A DNA stretch of 64,000 nt from Rugamonas fusca (GCF_014042365.1 NZ_JACEZS010000016.1:1-64000); one strand, 5' to 3'; shown: positions 27,701-36,825, counted from the stretch's first letter. The notes: generated from the sequence alone by a model not told the origin. Program-made: numbers and translations.

Positions 27701-28087
27701 ATGTCGAGATCAGCAACTCTTTGCGCGCGCGGCGCGCTGGCCGCCTTGGCGTTAGGCGTGCTGGCGCCCGCCCACGCGGCCGGCGATGCGGCGGCGGGCA
27801 AGGCCGCGTTCCGCAAGTGCGCGTCCTGCCACCAGCTCGGGCCGTCGGCGCGCGGCGGCTTCGGCCCGCAACTGAATGGTGTGATCGGCCGGCGCGCCGC
27901 CTCGACCACGGATTACCAATATTCGGACGCGATGCGCCGCTCCGGCATCGTGTGGAACGAGCAGACCCTGGCCGCCTTCCTGCGCGGTCCCAGCGACGTG
28001 GTGCCGGGCACGCGCATGCGCTTCTGGGGCATCAGCGATGCGCAGCAGATCGCCGATCTGCTGGCCTATTTGCGCACGCAGCGCTAG
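27701..28087 (+). CDS. Class I c-type cytochrome
   Basis: The 128-residue protein starts at the ATG preceded by TTGGAG and has a signal peptide ending AHA-A. It binds one haem through C40-A-S-C43-H44. The likely distal ligand is M106 in PGTRMRFWG. The mature part (about 100 residues) with GPQLNGVIGR resembles cytochrome c2/c550-type periplasmic electron carriers. No oxidase or dehydrogenase partner is adjacent. An earlier in-frame ATG at 27614 is rejected, since it would put 29 non-signal residues in front. Confidence 0.88.
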   Translation: MSRSATLCARGALAALALGVLAPAHAAGDAAAGKAAFRKCASCHQLGPSARGGFGPQLNGVIGRRAASTTDYQYSDAMRRSGIVWNEQTLAAFLRGPSDVVPGTRMRFWGISDAQQIADLLAYLRTQR

Positions 28088-28175
28088 AGCGCCGGAAAGT
28101 CTAAACGCTGAAGCGCCGAAGCGCTGCGGTCTGGCGCGCCGGGGGGAAGCGCCGCCGTGTCGCGGCGCGGCGCCG

Positions 28176-28340
28176 TCAGCGCGAGGTCTTGTGGCCGATG
28201 TTGTCGTTGCGGCCAGCGTTCTTGTGGCGGCCCGCCACTTCGGACTGTTCGGCCCGCTGTTTCTGCTGGGTGACGGTATCGACTTTCGACGGCGGCGCGT
28301 GCATGGGCTTGGGCGGGTGGCCTTGGCTGGACTTGGGCAT
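28176..28340 (-). CDS. Small basic protein of unknown function (54 aa)
   Basis: A strong AGGAGG lies upstream of the ATG at 28340. The 54-residue product (MPKSSQGHPPKPMHAPPSK...) is Pro/Lys/Gln-rich, hydrophilic and has no membrane segment or cysteine. It looks intrinsically disordered. The ribosome-binding site and a clean stop support a real gene. I do not recognise a function. It is convergent with the cytochrome c gene and separated from the transporter operon by 207 bases. Confidence 0.6.
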   Translation of the reverse strand: MPKSSQGHPPKPMHAPPSKVDTVTQQKQRAEQSEVAGRHKNAGRNDNIGHKTSR

Positions 28341-28502
28341 GATTTCCTCCTGTGCGGTGGTGACGCGACGGCCGGGACGGGCATCGCGAAAGACCATCAT
28401 ACGCCCGCTGCGGCGCGCCGTAGCGCGCGCCAAATCAAGCGGAACCGCGAGTAGTGTGCCGTAGGGAAATGCCGCGTGGGAGTGGTCGCAGCGGCAGGGG
28501 AG

Positions 28503-28525
28503 GGCGGCGCGCCAGGCGCGCCGCC
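28503..28525 (-). terminator. GC hairpin after the nucleoside ABC transporter operon
   Basis: A perfect 9-bp stem GGCGGCGCG / CGCGCCGCC with a 5-base loop lies 22 bases beyond the last stop codon of the operon. No T-run follows, so intrinsic termination is uncertain. Confidence 0.35.
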
Positions 28526-28547
28526 GAGCGTTGGCCGGGCCGGCGGC

Positions 28548-29519
28548 TCAGCGCGATTTGACGAACGGCGTGCCCAGCGCCTTGGGCGCCACCGACTTGG
28601 CCATCAAACCGGCCAGCACGATCACGGTGACGACGTAGGGCACCATCTGGATCAGCGAGCCGGGGATGCGGCCCACCACGGGCAGTTCCACGCCTTCGAT
28701 CTGGATCTGCACGGCGCCGAAGAAGCCGAACATCAGGCAGCCAAGGAAGGTGTAGACGGGCCGCCAGTTGCCGAACACCATGGCCGTCAGGGCCAGGTAG
28801 CCGGCGCCGGCCGACATGTCGCGCAGGAAGAAGCCGCTTTGCACGATGGCCAGGTAGGCGCCCGAGAACGAGCACAGCACGCCGGCCACCAGCATGGCCA
28901 GGTAGCGCTGGCGCTCCACGTTCACGCCGGCCGCGTCGGCCGCGTGCGGGTTCTCGCCGCAGGCGCGCAGGCGCAGGCCGAAGCGGCTGTGGTAGATCAC
29001 CCAGTGCACCAGCGGCACCAGCGCGAACGCCAGGTACACCAGCACCGAGTGGCCGCCGATCAGGTGCGCGTACAGCCAGCCGAGGAAGGGGATGTGCTCG
29101 ACGGCGGCCGAACCGGGCAGCACCACGTCGAACAGGCGGGCCTGGCCCAGGTCCGGCGTGCGGCCGCCTTGCTGGAAGAAGAACTGGGCCAGCACGAAGG
29201 TCAGGCCGCTCATGGCGATATTGATGGCGATGCCGCCCACCAGCTGGTTGCCCTTCTGGGTGATGGCCACGTACGCTTGCAGCATGGCCAGCGCGGCCGA
29301 GACGGCCATGCCGGCCGCCACGCCATACCACGGGTTCTGGGTGGCGAAGGCGACGGCGGCCGAGACGAAGGCCGAGGCCAGGATCTTGCCTTCCAGGCCG
29401 ATGTCGATCACGCCCGAGCGCTCCGCGAACAGGCCGGCCATGGCGGCGAAGATGAGCACGGGCGCGTTGCGCACGGTGGAGACGAGCACGCTGTCTAAGT
29501 GGAGGTCTGCAAACGTCAT
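28548..29519 (-). CDS. Nucleoside-type ABC transporter permease (second subunit)
   Basis: The 323-residue membrane protein has multiple hydrophobic helices and the BPD_transp_2 pattern (GLFAERSGVIDIGLEGKIL, then LRACGENPHAADAAG and AYLAIVQSGFF). This pattern marks the NupQ/YufQ-like permease of BMP-type transporters. It pairs with the permease encoded 2 bases upstream to form the membrane channel. It is the last gene of the binding-protein/ATPase/permease/permease operon. Substrate is most likely purine nucleosides, from family knowledge and context. Confidence 0.88.
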   Translation of the reverse strand: MTFADLHLDSVLVSTVRNAPVLIFAAMAGLFAERSGVIDIGLEGKILASAFVSAAVAFATQNPWYGVAAGMAVSAALAMLQAYVAITQKGNQLVGGIAINIAMSGLTFVLAQFFFQQGGRTPDLGQARLFDVVLPGSAAVEHIPFLGWLYAHLIGGHSVLVYLAFALVPLVHWVIYHSRFGLRLRACGENPHAADAAGVNVERQRYLAMLVAGVLCSFSGAYLAIVQSGFFLRDMSAGAGYLALTAMVFGNWRPVYTFLGCLMFGFFGAVQIQIEGVELPVVGRIPGSLIQMVPYVVTVIVLAGLMAKSVAPKALGTPFVKSR

Positions 29520-29521
29520 GG

Positions 29522-30604
29522 TCAGCCTTTCTTGCGCTTGAGGACGGCGATGATGGCCGGCGCGTAGAAGTATTCCATCGCACCGCAGAACAGGATGATC
29601 AAGCCCTGGATGAAGATGAAGGTCTCGGTCGGGATGTTCGGTTTTTCCAGCGACAGGTCGAAGCCGCCCTGGATCAGGGCGCCGAACAGCACGGCCGACA
29701 GCAGGATGCCGAGCGGGTGCTGGCGCCCCATCAGCGCAATGGCGATGCCGATGAAGCCGGCGCCACCGACGAAGTTCAGGCTCAGGTAGTGGGTCGAGCC
29801 GAGGATGGAGTTGACGGAACCGAGGCCGGCCAGCGCGCCCGAGATCAGCATCACGGTGATGATCATCTTGGACAGCCGGATGCCGGCGTAATGGGCCGCG
29901 TGCGGGTTCTGGCCCACGGTGCGCAGCTTGAATCCCCAGGCCGAACGGCTGACGACGACGCCATAGATCACCAGCGCCACCAGGGCGATCAGGAAGCTGA
30001 TGTTAAGCGGCGTCTCGCCCAGCACGGGGAACCACTGGTTCAGCAGCGGCATGGCGGCCGCGTCGGAAAACGCCCGGCTGGCCGTGTTCTGCTCGCCGGC
30101 CGGGATCAGGTACTTGACGATGATGAAGTTCATCAGCGAGGCGCAGATGAAGTTGAACATGATGGTGGTGACGACGATGTGGCTGCCCCGTTTCGCTTGC
30201 AGGTAGCCGGGCACGCAGGCCCACAGCGCGCCGAACAGGGCGGCGCCGGCGATGGCGGCCGGGATCAGGGCCCAGGTGGGCAGCGTGCTGTCGAAGGCCA
30301 GCATGGCCAGGGTCAGGCCCAGGCCGCCGAAATACATTTGCCCTTCCGAGCCGATGTTGAACAGGCCGGCCTGCATGGCGATCGACACGGACAGGCCCGT
30401 GAAGACGAAGCTGGAGGCGTAAAACAGCGTGTAGCCCAGGCCTTCCGGATTGAGGATGGCGCTGTGGAGCAGGATGCCCAGCGATTCCGTGGGGCTCTCG
30501 CCGAGCAGGTAGATGACGCCGGCCGCGACCAGCATGGCCGACAGCAGGTTCAAAATGGGCAGGACGAAGGCCGTGGCCCAGCGTGGCAGGTCGTGATTGT
30601 TCAT
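29522..30604 (-). CDS. Nucleoside-type ABC transporter permease (first subunit)
   Basis: The 360-residue membrane protein belongs to BPD_transp_2 (NupP/YufP-like). It has GLFNIGSEGQMYFGGLG, the cytoplasmic VGQNPHAAHYAGI loop that contacts the ATPase, and about eight to ten hydrophobic segments. It overlaps the ATPase stop by 4 bases and is separated from the second permease by 2 bases, so the three are translated together. The system imports nucleosides in characterised relatives. Confidence 0.88.
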   Translation of the reverse strand: MNNHDLPRWATAFVLPILNLLSAMLVAAGVIYLLGESPTESLGILLHSAILNPEGLGYTLFYASSFVFTGLSVSIAMQAGLFNIGSEGQMYFGGLGLTLAMLAFDSTLPTWALIPAAIAGAALFGALWACVPGYLQAKRGSHIVVTTIMFNFICASLMNFIIVKYLIPAGEQNTASRAFSDAAAMPLLNQWFPVLGETPLNISFLIALVALVIYGVVVSRSAWGFKLRTVGQNPHAAHYAGIRLSKMIITVMLISGALAGLGSVNSILGSTHYLSLNFVGGAGFIGIAIALMGRQHPLGILLSAVLFGALIQGGFDLSLEKPNIPTETFIFIQGLIILFCGAMEYFYAPAIIAVLKRKKG

Positions 30605-32130
30605 GATTTATGCATGCCCCCCATCAGCAGGCCGATGCGGGTGGTGTCGAATTCCTCTATCTTCAGTTCGCCCGTGATGCGGCCGCCGCACATGACGAGG
30701 ATGCGGTCGGCCAGCGCCCGCACCTCCTCCAGTTCGACCGACACCAGCAGGATGGCCACGCCGGCGTCGCGCAGCGCCAGCAGTTGCGTGTGGATGGACT
30801 CGATGGTGCCGATGTCGACGCCGCGCGTGGGCTGGCCCACCAGCATCAGCTTCGGTTGCGCCAGCACTTCGCGCGCGATCACCACCTTTTGCTGGTTGCC
30901 GCCCGAGAGCAGGCCGATACGCAGGTCGCCGTTGGCCGGGCGCACGTCGAACTTTTTCATCAGGCCGGCGCAGCGGGCCGCGATGGCCTTGAAGTCGAAC
31001 AGGCCCCAGCGGTTTTTCAACTTGTCCTGGTAGCCGAGGATGGTGTTGTGCATCACGGAGAAGCTTTTCACGACGCCGTCGCGCAGCCGGTCTTCCGGCA
31101 CGTGGGCGATGCCCAGTTCGCGGAACGCCAGCGGCAGGCCGTCGGCGTCGTGGCGCCTGCCGTAGGGCAGTTCCTGGCCCAGGTAAGTGAGCTTGCCGGT
31201 GGTGGGCAGGCGCATGCCGGCCAAAATTTCCATCAGTTCGCTCTGGCCATTGCCGGACACGCCGGCGATGGCGACGATTTCGCCGGCCCGCAGCGTGAAG
31301 CCGATGTCGGCCAGCAGCTGGACGTGCTGGGCGTCCTGCAGCTGCAGGTTTTCCACCGTCAGCACGGGCGCGCCGGGATGGTAGGGCGCGCGCGGCAGGT
31401 TGTTTTCGATCGGGCGGCCCACCATCATGTTGGCCAGTTCCTCCTTGGTGGTGCCGGCCGTGGGCACGGCGCCGATCACGCGCCCGCCGCGCATCACGGT
31501 GACGGTGTCGGTGATGTCGAGGATTTCCTGCAGCTTGTGGGTGATCAGGATGATGGTCTTGCCCTGTTCCTTGAACAGGCGCAGGATGTCGAACAGGGAC
31601 GCCGTCTCCTGGGCCGTGAGCACGGCCGTCGGTTCGTCCAGGATCAGGATGTTGGCGCTGCGGTAGATCTGCTTGAGGATCTCCACGCGCTGCTGGGCGC
31701 CCACGGACAGCTCGGCGATGGTGGCCAGCGGATCGACGTCGAGCCGGTAGCGGGTGCAGATCGCGCGCAGCTGCGCTTCCACCGTGGCGCGCTGGGCGGC
31801 CAGCTTGAAGCCGCCTTCGGCGCCCAGCATCACGTTATCGAGCACGGTCATGTTCTCGACCAGCATGAAGTGCTGGTGCACCATGCCGATGCCGAGCCGG
31901 ATCGCTTCCTGGCTGGTGCGGATGGACTGGGCCTGGCCGTCGAGCAGGATCTGGCCGCTGTCGGCGCGGTAGTAGCCGTACAGGATGCTCATCAGGGTCG
32001 ACTTGCCGGCGCCGTTCTCCCCCACCAGGCCGTGGATGGACCCTTTGGCGATGGAGAACGAAACGTCCGCGTTCGCCTGCACTGCGCCAAACTGCTTGGA
32101 GATGGCGCGAAATTCAACTGCTGGCTGCAT
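30601..32130 (-). CDS. Nucleoside-type ABC transporter ATPase with two ABC domains
   Basis: The 509-residue protein contains two tandem ABC domains, as in the YufO/NupO and sugar-type families. The first has Walker A GENGAGKST, signature LSVGAQQRVEI and Walker B LILDEPTAVL. The second has a degenerate Walker A (GVSGNGQSE), signature LLSGGNQQKV and a P-T-R-G-V-D tail. It supplies energy for the two permeases downstream. It follows the binding-protein gene after 70 bases that contain a hairpin. Confidence 0.93.
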   Translation of the reverse strand: MQPAVEFRAISKQFGAVQANADVSFSIAKGSIHGLVGENGAGKSTLMSILYGYYRADSGQILLDGQAQSIRTSQEAIRLGIGMVHQHFMLVENMTVLDNVMLGAEGGFKLAAQRATVEAQLRAICTRYRLDVDPLATIAELSVGAQQRVEILKQIYRSANILILDEPTAVLTAQETASLFDILRLFKEQGKTIILITHKLQEILDITDTVTVMRGGRVIGAVPTAGTTKEELANMMVGRPIENNLPRAPYHPGAPVLTVENLQLQDAQHVQLLADIGFTLRAGEIVAIAGVSGNGQSELMEILAGMRLPTTGKLTYLGQELPYGRRHDADGLPLAFRELGIAHVPEDRLRDGVVKSFSVMHNTILGYQDKLKNRWGLFDFKAIAARCAGLMKKFDVRPANGDLRIGLLSGGNQQKVVIAREVLAQPKLMLVGQPTRGVDIGTIESIHTQLLALRDAGVAILLVSVELEEVRALADRILVMCGGRITGELKIEEFDTTRIGLLMGGMHKS

Positions 32131-32144
32131 AGGAGTATGTAGTT

Positions 32145-32181
32145 AAAACGCGCCGCGCGGGGGATCACCCCGGCGGCGCGT
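32145..32181 (-). terminator. Attenuator-like hairpin between binding protein and ATPase genes
   Basis: Read on the minus strand, ACGCGCCGC pairs with GCGGCGCGT around a GC-rich interior and is followed by TTTT. It lies in the only sizeable gap of the transporter operon, directly after the binding-protein gene. A leaky terminator at this place commonly gives higher binding-protein than membrane-subunit expression. Confidence 0.55.
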
Positions 32182-32200
32182 CATGTCATGAAGCGGGAGA

Positions 32201-33205
32201 TTAAACGGGGCAGTGGTTGCCGGCGCGGTAGTCGATCACCTTGACCTTGCCGTCGATGATGTCCTTGCGCGCGCCCAGCACGCGCTTTTCGATCTCGGGC
32301 GTGATCAGCTTGCGGTTGTTCTCGTCGAGCGCCCAGTCCACGCCGCCTTCCTTCAGGCCCTTGGCCGTCACGCCGGCCTTCCAGGTGCCGTTCTTCATCT
32401 GCATGAACGAGTCGTAGATGGCGTTGTCCACGCGCTTGACCATGGAGGTCAGGATGGAACCGGGGTACAGGTGGTTCTGGTTCGAATCCACGCCGATACC
32501 GAGCTTGCCTTTTTCCTTGGCCGTTTGCAGCGTGCCCAGGCCGCTGCCGCCGGCCACGGCGAACACCACGTCCACGCCGCGCTCGAACTGGGAGCGGGCC
32601 AGCTCGCCGCCCTTGGCCGGGTCGTTCCAGGCCGCGGCCGTGGTGCCCACCATGTTCTGGATCACTTCCACTTTCGGATAGGTGGCCTTGGCGCCCTGCT
32701 CATAGCCGCAGGCGAAGGCGCGGATCAGGGGAATGTCGATGCCGCCCACGAAGCCCAGCTTCTTGGACTTGGAGGCCATGGCGGCGGCCACGCCCACCAG
32801 GTAGGAACCTTCCTCCTCCTTGAAGGTGACGGAATTGACGTTGGCCCCTTGCGCCACGCCGTCGATCAGCACGAAGTGTACTTTCGGGAATTCCTTGGCC
32901 ACCTTTTGCACGGCCTGGGTCTGGGCGAAGCCGATCGAGGCGATCAGGTCCAGGTTCTTGCGGGCCAGACCGCGCAGCATCTGCTCGGCCTGGGTGTCGC
33001 TGGACGCCTGTACTTCGATGAAATTGATGTTGGTTTCCTTCTTGAAGCGCGAAGCGCCTTCAAAGGCGGACTGGTTGAACGATTTGTCGAACTTGCCGCC
33101 TGCGTCATACACGATGCCCAGCTTAGGGTCAGCCGCGGACGCGCTGGCGCATGCGCCAGCCGCGGCAAACGCCGCGATCGTCAAACTGAATTGTAAAAGT
33201 TTCAT
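32201..33205 (-). CDS. BMP-family nucleoside-binding protein
   Basis: A 334-residue exported protein with a signal peptide ending near ASA-A. It has the BMP/PnrA/NupN blocks KLGIVYDAGGKFDKSFNQSA, FVGGIDIPLIRAFACGYEQG, DVVFAVAGGSGLGTL and GVDSNQNHL. Relatives bind purine nucleosides and deliver them to the YufOPQ-like transporter, which is encoded immediately downstream. The ATG is preceded by AGGAGC. Given the purine genes around it, guanosine, inosine or adenosine are the likely ligands, which is inference. Confidence 0.92.
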   Translation of the reverse strand: MKLLQFSLTIAAFAAAGACASASAADPKLGIVYDAGGKFDKSFNQSAFEGASRFKKETNINFIEVQASSDTQAEQMLRGLARKNLDLIASIGFAQTQAVQKVAKEFPKVHFVLIDGVAQGANVNSVTFKEEEGSYLVGVAAAMASKSKKLGFVGGIDIPLIRAFACGYEQGAKATYPKVEVIQNMVGTTAAAWNDPAKGGELARSQFERGVDVVFAVAGGSGLGTLQTAKEKGKLGIGVDSNQNHLYPGSILTSMVKRVDNAIYDSFMQMKNGTWKAGVTAKGLKEGGVDWALDENNRKLITPEIEKRVLGARKDIIDGKVKVIDYRAGNHCPV

Positions 33206-33813
33206 GAATAGGCTCCTGGAAGATCGATATTGTATATTTTTATTGGTCGAAACATCTAATTTAGCAACATTTAATCTGGCCTCGGACGCCCCGTGCGGCG
33301 CGGATTTAGAGGCTGTCCTCGGAATGGCGATGGCCCGATGCTGCGATGCAGCAATCCTTTTTTGCTTAGTTTTTGATTAAGCTTGCCGGGCCGTTGTCGC
33401 GGAGCGGCAACAGTGGATTGCTGTCAAGATTTTTAATTGCTGTTGCTTTTTTGTCCGTTCGGAAAAAATTTAGGCCTGCAGGAAAGATCACGACAGGCTC
33501 CGTTTCAGGGGGCGGCGCCGGGATGGCGGCGGCCATGCCCGTGCCGGGGCCGTCCCCTACTATGCTACAGCCCCGATATGTTCGACAAATACGATTTTAT
33601 TTCGCTATTTATATGAAATTGATATGAATTTTGGCGGGCAATTGACGTGCTAGCATGGCCATTACTTTGCAGAATGCAAAGGCAAATGTGGGGGATTTCA
33701 CATGTTTCCAGCGTCCGCGCACGCAGCGGGCGCGAAGACGGATCTCCGGCCCGGCCCACGGTGGCGGCGGCACGGAATTTTCAACTGGTGTTTGACCAAT
33801 GGGAGTTGTACTC
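33206..33813. other. 608-base divergent control region between the BMP operon and a TonB receptor
   Basis: No coding frame with a plausible start occurs here. The right half is AT-rich and contains TTGACG at 33642-33647 and the palindrome TTTGCA-GAA-TGCAAA at 33666-33680, probably promoter elements for the TonB receptor. A short hairpin with a following T-run occurs at 33339-33363 on the plus strand. The binding-protein promoter is expected near 33230-33270. The shared region suggests joint control of both uptake systems. Confidence 0.55.
33666..33680. promoter_or_regulatory. TTTGCA-GAA-TGCAAA palindrome upstream of TonB receptor
   Basis: A perfect 6-bp inverted repeat with a 3-base centre, about 19 bases downstream of a TTGACG. 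It would overlap the -10 or start region of a promoter reading toward the receptor gene and so is a candidate operator. Confidence 0.4.
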
Positions 33814-36126
33814 ATGATAAGAAAAAGTAATGGTATTGCCACCCGCACGCTGATCGCGCTGGCCGTGGCCGGCGCCTTCCCGCTGCACGCGGCCATGGCC
33901 GCCGAAGCGCCCGCGCAGGATGCGCCGGCCACCGAGCAGGCCGCGACGGGCCAGCTGGAAACGGTGATCGTGACGGCCCAGCGCCGCGCCGAGAACATCA
34001 AGGACGTGCCCATGTCGATCGCCACCTTGAAGGGCGACAAGCTCGACGTGCTGACCTCCGGCGCGGCCGATATCCGCTTCCTGGCCGGCCGCTCGCCCAG
34101 CGTGAACGTGGAATCGGACTATGGCCGCACCTTCCCCCGTTTCTACATCCGTGGCCTGGGTAATACCGACTTTGACTTGAACGCCTCCCAGCCCGTGGGC
34201 CTGGTGATGGACGACATCGTGCAGGAAAACCCCATGCTCAAGGGCTTCCCCGTGTTCGACGTGGACCAGGTGGAAGTGCTGCGCGGCCCGCAGGGCACCC
34301 TGTTCGGCCGCAACTCGCCGGCCGGCGTGATCAAGTTCGATTCGGCCAGGCCCGTGTTCCGCCAGGAAGGCTATGTCACGCTGGGCATCGGCAATTACTC
34401 GGCCAAGACGGCCGAAGGCATGTTCAACATCCCCGTCAGCGACACGGTGGCGCTGCGCTTCTCGGGCACCAGCCAGCACCGCGGCAACCGCGTGCACAAC
34501 ACCAATCCCCATCCCAACACGGGCACCCAGGACTTCGAGGGCTATGGCGACCAGGCGTTCCGCCTGCAGGCGCTGGTGCAGCCGAACAAGGACTTCAGTG
34601 CGCTGTTCAACTACCATGAGCGCGACTACCACGGCAGCGCCACCCTGTTCCGCGCCAACATCATCAAGAAGGGCACCAATGATCTGGTGGACGGCTTCGA
34701 CTACGGTGCCTACCCGACCGACGGCCAGAACTACCAGCACCTGCAGACCAAGGGCGGCAACATCCGCCTGAAGTACGACGCGGGCGACATCACGCTGCAC
34801 TCGATCACGGGCTACGAGACGCTGGACTTCTACAGCCGCGGCGACGTCGATGGCGGCTACGGCTGCACGCTGTTCTGCGGCCCCGTGATCGGCGCCCAGC
34901 CGAGCGGCCCCGGCGTGATCCCGTTCCCGGTCGAGACGGCCGACCTGCTGCCCAGCCACCGCCAGTTCTCGCAGGAGCTGCGGGCCGAATCGAACTACCA
35001 GGGCCCGCTGCAGTGGATCGCCGGCCTGTTCTACTTCGATGAACACATCCGCATCGACAGTATCGCCTTCGATTCGCTCACGCCGGGCAATCCGCAGTCG
35101 CCCAACTATGCCACCCAGACCCAGGACGCCAAGTCATGGGCCGCTTTCGGCTCGCTCAACTACACCGTCACCGACAAGCTGAAACTGCGCGGCGGCCTGC
35201 GCTACACCAGCGACAAGAAGAACTTCACGGCCAGCCGGGTGGAACCGCCCCAGTCCTCGTTCCACGAGATCGACAACACGTCGCATAACGTGAGCTGGGA
35301 CGTGAGCGGCACCTATGAGCTCGACAAGACCACCAACCTGTTCGGCCGCGTGGCCACCGGCTACCGCGCGCCCAGCATGCAGGGCCGCCTGTTCGGCCTG
35401 ACCGACAAGCCATCGTTCGCCGGCGCGGAAAAGGCGCTGTCGTATGAAGCCGGGATCAAGCAGGACTTGTTCAACAAGCGGGCCCGCTTGTCGGCCAGCC
35501 TGTTCCAGTACCGTGTCAAGGACAAGCAGCTGACGGCCGGCAGCGGTGCCGTCAACATGAACCAGCTGGTCAACGCCGACAAGGTGACGGGCCAGGGCAT
35601 GGAAGTGGACTTCCAGGCCAACCTGAGCGATGCGTTCAGCATGACACTGGGCGGCAGCTACAACGACACGGAGATCAAGGACAAGAACCTGTTCGTGCAG
35701 TACTGCGGCAATTACACGAACAATGCGGCGTCGGGCTGCACGCCGACCAATATGAATCCCCTGGTTCCCGGCACCTCCAGGATCGACGGCAACCCGCTGC
35801 CACGCGCACCCAAGACCCAGCTGAACTTCACCCTGAAGTACAGCAAGGAGATGGGCGACGGCGAGTTCTATGCCTACACCGACTGGACCTACCGCAGCAG
35901 CTATAACTTCTTCCTGTACGAAGCGCCCGAGTACAAGGCCAAGCCGTTGACGGAAGGCGGCCTGCGCGCCGGTTACCGCTGGAATGGCGGCAAGTATGAA
36001 GTGGCCGCGTTTGGCCGCAACATCACCAACAAGCAGGTGCTGATCGGCGCCATCGACTTCGACAACCTGACCGGCATGCTGAACGAACCGCGCACCTGGG
36101 GCGCCACGTTCAAGGTCAATTTCTAA
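33814..36126 (+). CDS. TonB-dependent receptor (substrate unknown)
   Basis: A 770-residue outer-membrane receptor. It has a signal peptide (ends AMA-AEAP), a TonB box ETVIVTAQRR, a plug with NIKDVPMSIA, FPRFYIRGLGN and VEVLRGPQGTLFGRNSPAG, and a beta barrel ending WGATFKVNF with the terminal Phe. The ATG at 33814 is chosen because GGGAG stands 8 bases upstream; the ATG at 33799 would place that site inside the gene. It is divergent from the BMP nucleoside importer, so nucleoside-related cargo is possible. A terminator follows. Confidence 0.9.
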   Translation: MIRKSNGIATRTLIALAVAGAFPLHAAMAAEAPAQDAPATEQAATGQLETVIVTAQRRAENIKDVPMSIATLKGDKLDVLTSGAADIRFLAGRSPSVNVESDYGRTFPRFYIRGLGNTDFDLNASQPVGLVMDDIVQENPMLKGFPVFDVDQVEVLRGPQGTLFGRNSPAGVIKFDSARPVFRQEGYVTLGIGNYSAKTAEGMFNIPVSDTVALRFSGTSQHRGNRVHNTNPHPNTGTQDFEGYGDQAFRLQALVQPNKDFSALFNYHERDYHGSATLFRANIIKKGTNDLVDGFDYGAYPTDGQNYQHLQTKGGNIRLKYDAGDITLHSITGYETLDFYSRGDVDGGYGCTLFCGPVIGAQPSGPGVIPFPVETADLLPSHRQFSQELRAESNYQGPLQWIAGLFYFDEHIRIDSIAFDSLTPGNPQSPNYATQTQDAKSWAAFGSLNYTVTDKLKLRGGLRYTSDKKNFTASRVEPPQSSFHEIDNTSHNVSWDVSGTYELDKTTNLFGRVATGYRAPSMQGRLFGLTDKPSFAGAEKALSYEAGIKQDLFNKRARLSASLFQYRVKDKQLTAGSGAVNMNQLVNADKVTGQGMEVDFQANLSDAFSMTLGGSYNDTEIKDKNLFVQYCGNYTNNAASGCTPTNMNPLVPGTSRIDGNPLPRAPKTQLNFTLKYSKEMGDGEFYAYTDWTYRSSYNFFLYEAPEYKAKPLTEGGLRAGYRWNGGKYEVAAFGRNITNKQVLIGAIDFDNLTGMLNEPRTWGATFKVNF

Positions 36127-36152
36127 GCCGTCGCCGTTTAGCCGTTCCCTTC

Positions 36153-36189
36153 ACAGCCCGCGTGCCGCAAGGTGCGCGGGCTGTTTTTC
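36153..36189 (+). terminator. Rho-independent terminator of TonB receptor gene
   Basis: A perfect 10-bp stem ACAGCCCGCG / CGCGGGCTGT with a 12-base loop is followed by a T-run (36184-36188). It starts 27 bases beyond the stop codon and may also serve the convergent Nudix remnant. Confidence 0.88.
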
Positions 36190-36191
36190 GA

Positions 36192-36539
36192 TCACGCGTT
36201 CGTGTGATTTGGGTGGCTGGCGGTGGTCAGTTTGGCCAGGAAGCGGCCCATATGCGGGTCCGCGCGTTCGAGCGGCACCTCGTCGAGCGCGAACCAGCGC
36301 ACCTGTTCGAATTCCCCTTCATCGTAGCGGATCGCTTGATCCCTGCGCGCGTGGACCACGTACCAGAGCGACACGTCCGTGTGGCCGGCCGTCAGTCCGA
36401 CCGTTTGCGTCACCGTCACGAACAGCGGCGCGTCCACCGGATGCGGCGTTGCGAAGCCCAGTTCCTCCTCCAGCTCACGCGCCACCGTCACGCGCGGATG
36501 CTCGCCCGGCTGCCGTGTTTTGCTATTGGCCGATACCAA
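36192..36539 (-). pseudogene. Nudix hydrolase fragment lacking its N-terminal half
   Basis: The frame encodes the second half of a Nudix protein: the catalytic helix ARELEEELGF of the Nudix box, then a normal C-terminal fold with VSLWYVVHARRDQAI and FEQVRWFALDEVP. The first part of the box is gone. Where the conserved Gly-Gly should stand 6 residues before PGE, the frame reads SKTRQ. Only a TTG start without ribosome-binding site is available, and upstream the frame runs into a stop at 36564-36566 beside the repeat array. A deletion or insertion there probably removed about 40-50 residues. Confidence 0.7.
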
Positions 36540-36589
36540 CTGCCCAGGGCGTGGCGTGGTGGCCTACACCGACCTTGCCGCACTTTTTT

Positions 36590-36812
36590 CTGGAGCTGTT
36601 CTAGAACGTCTAAAGCGTTCTAGTTCGCTCTACTCCCATGGAATTTGAACTACTCCACTCTATGGTTGTCTAATTTTCAGGAGCAGGCAATAGAAGCTAG
36701 AGTGTTTTAGAAAATTATGCGGTTTCCCGCTGTCATTTTTAGAGTGTTCTAGAGCTGTTCCAGAGCGATATAGAGCGATCTAGAGTGTTCTGGATCGAAT
36801 TAGACGTTTTAG
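36590..36812. repeat. Helically phased 10-bp CTAGAG repeat array
   Basis: About 220 bases contain an imperfect direct repeat with a 10-11 bp period, consensus C/T-TAGAG-C/T-G-A/T-T. The best block (36739-36812) has seven units, beginning at 36739, 36749, 36760, 36770, 36780, 36790 and 36800. An upstream block has five (36590, 36601, 36610, 36620, 36630), and scattered units lie between in nearly the same phase. The tetramer CTAG occurs five times (36601, 36620, 36697, 36749, 36780). The array ends 13 bases before the ATG of a ribbon-helix-helix/RAMA-like gene. Confidence 0.8.
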
Positions 36813-36825
36813 CCTGGAGATCAAA

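Noticed and set aside
33339..33363. Hairpin TGCTGC-GAT-GCAGCA followed by a T-run
   Set aside because: It reads as a plus-strand terminator, but no plus-strand gene lies upstream, so a terminator call is not supported. A role in the receptor leader cannot be excluded.
33206..33813. Purine riboswitch or other known RNA in front of the nucleoside importer or xapA
   Set aside because: No recognisable aptamer core or conserved junction was found by eye in 33206-33813 or 54340-54616. A covariance-model scan would be decisive.
36590..36812. Repeat array considered as CRISPR or integron attC site
   Set aside because: Units are only 10-11 bases with no unique spacers, and there is no cas or integrase gene. 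attC folding and R-box features were not seen.
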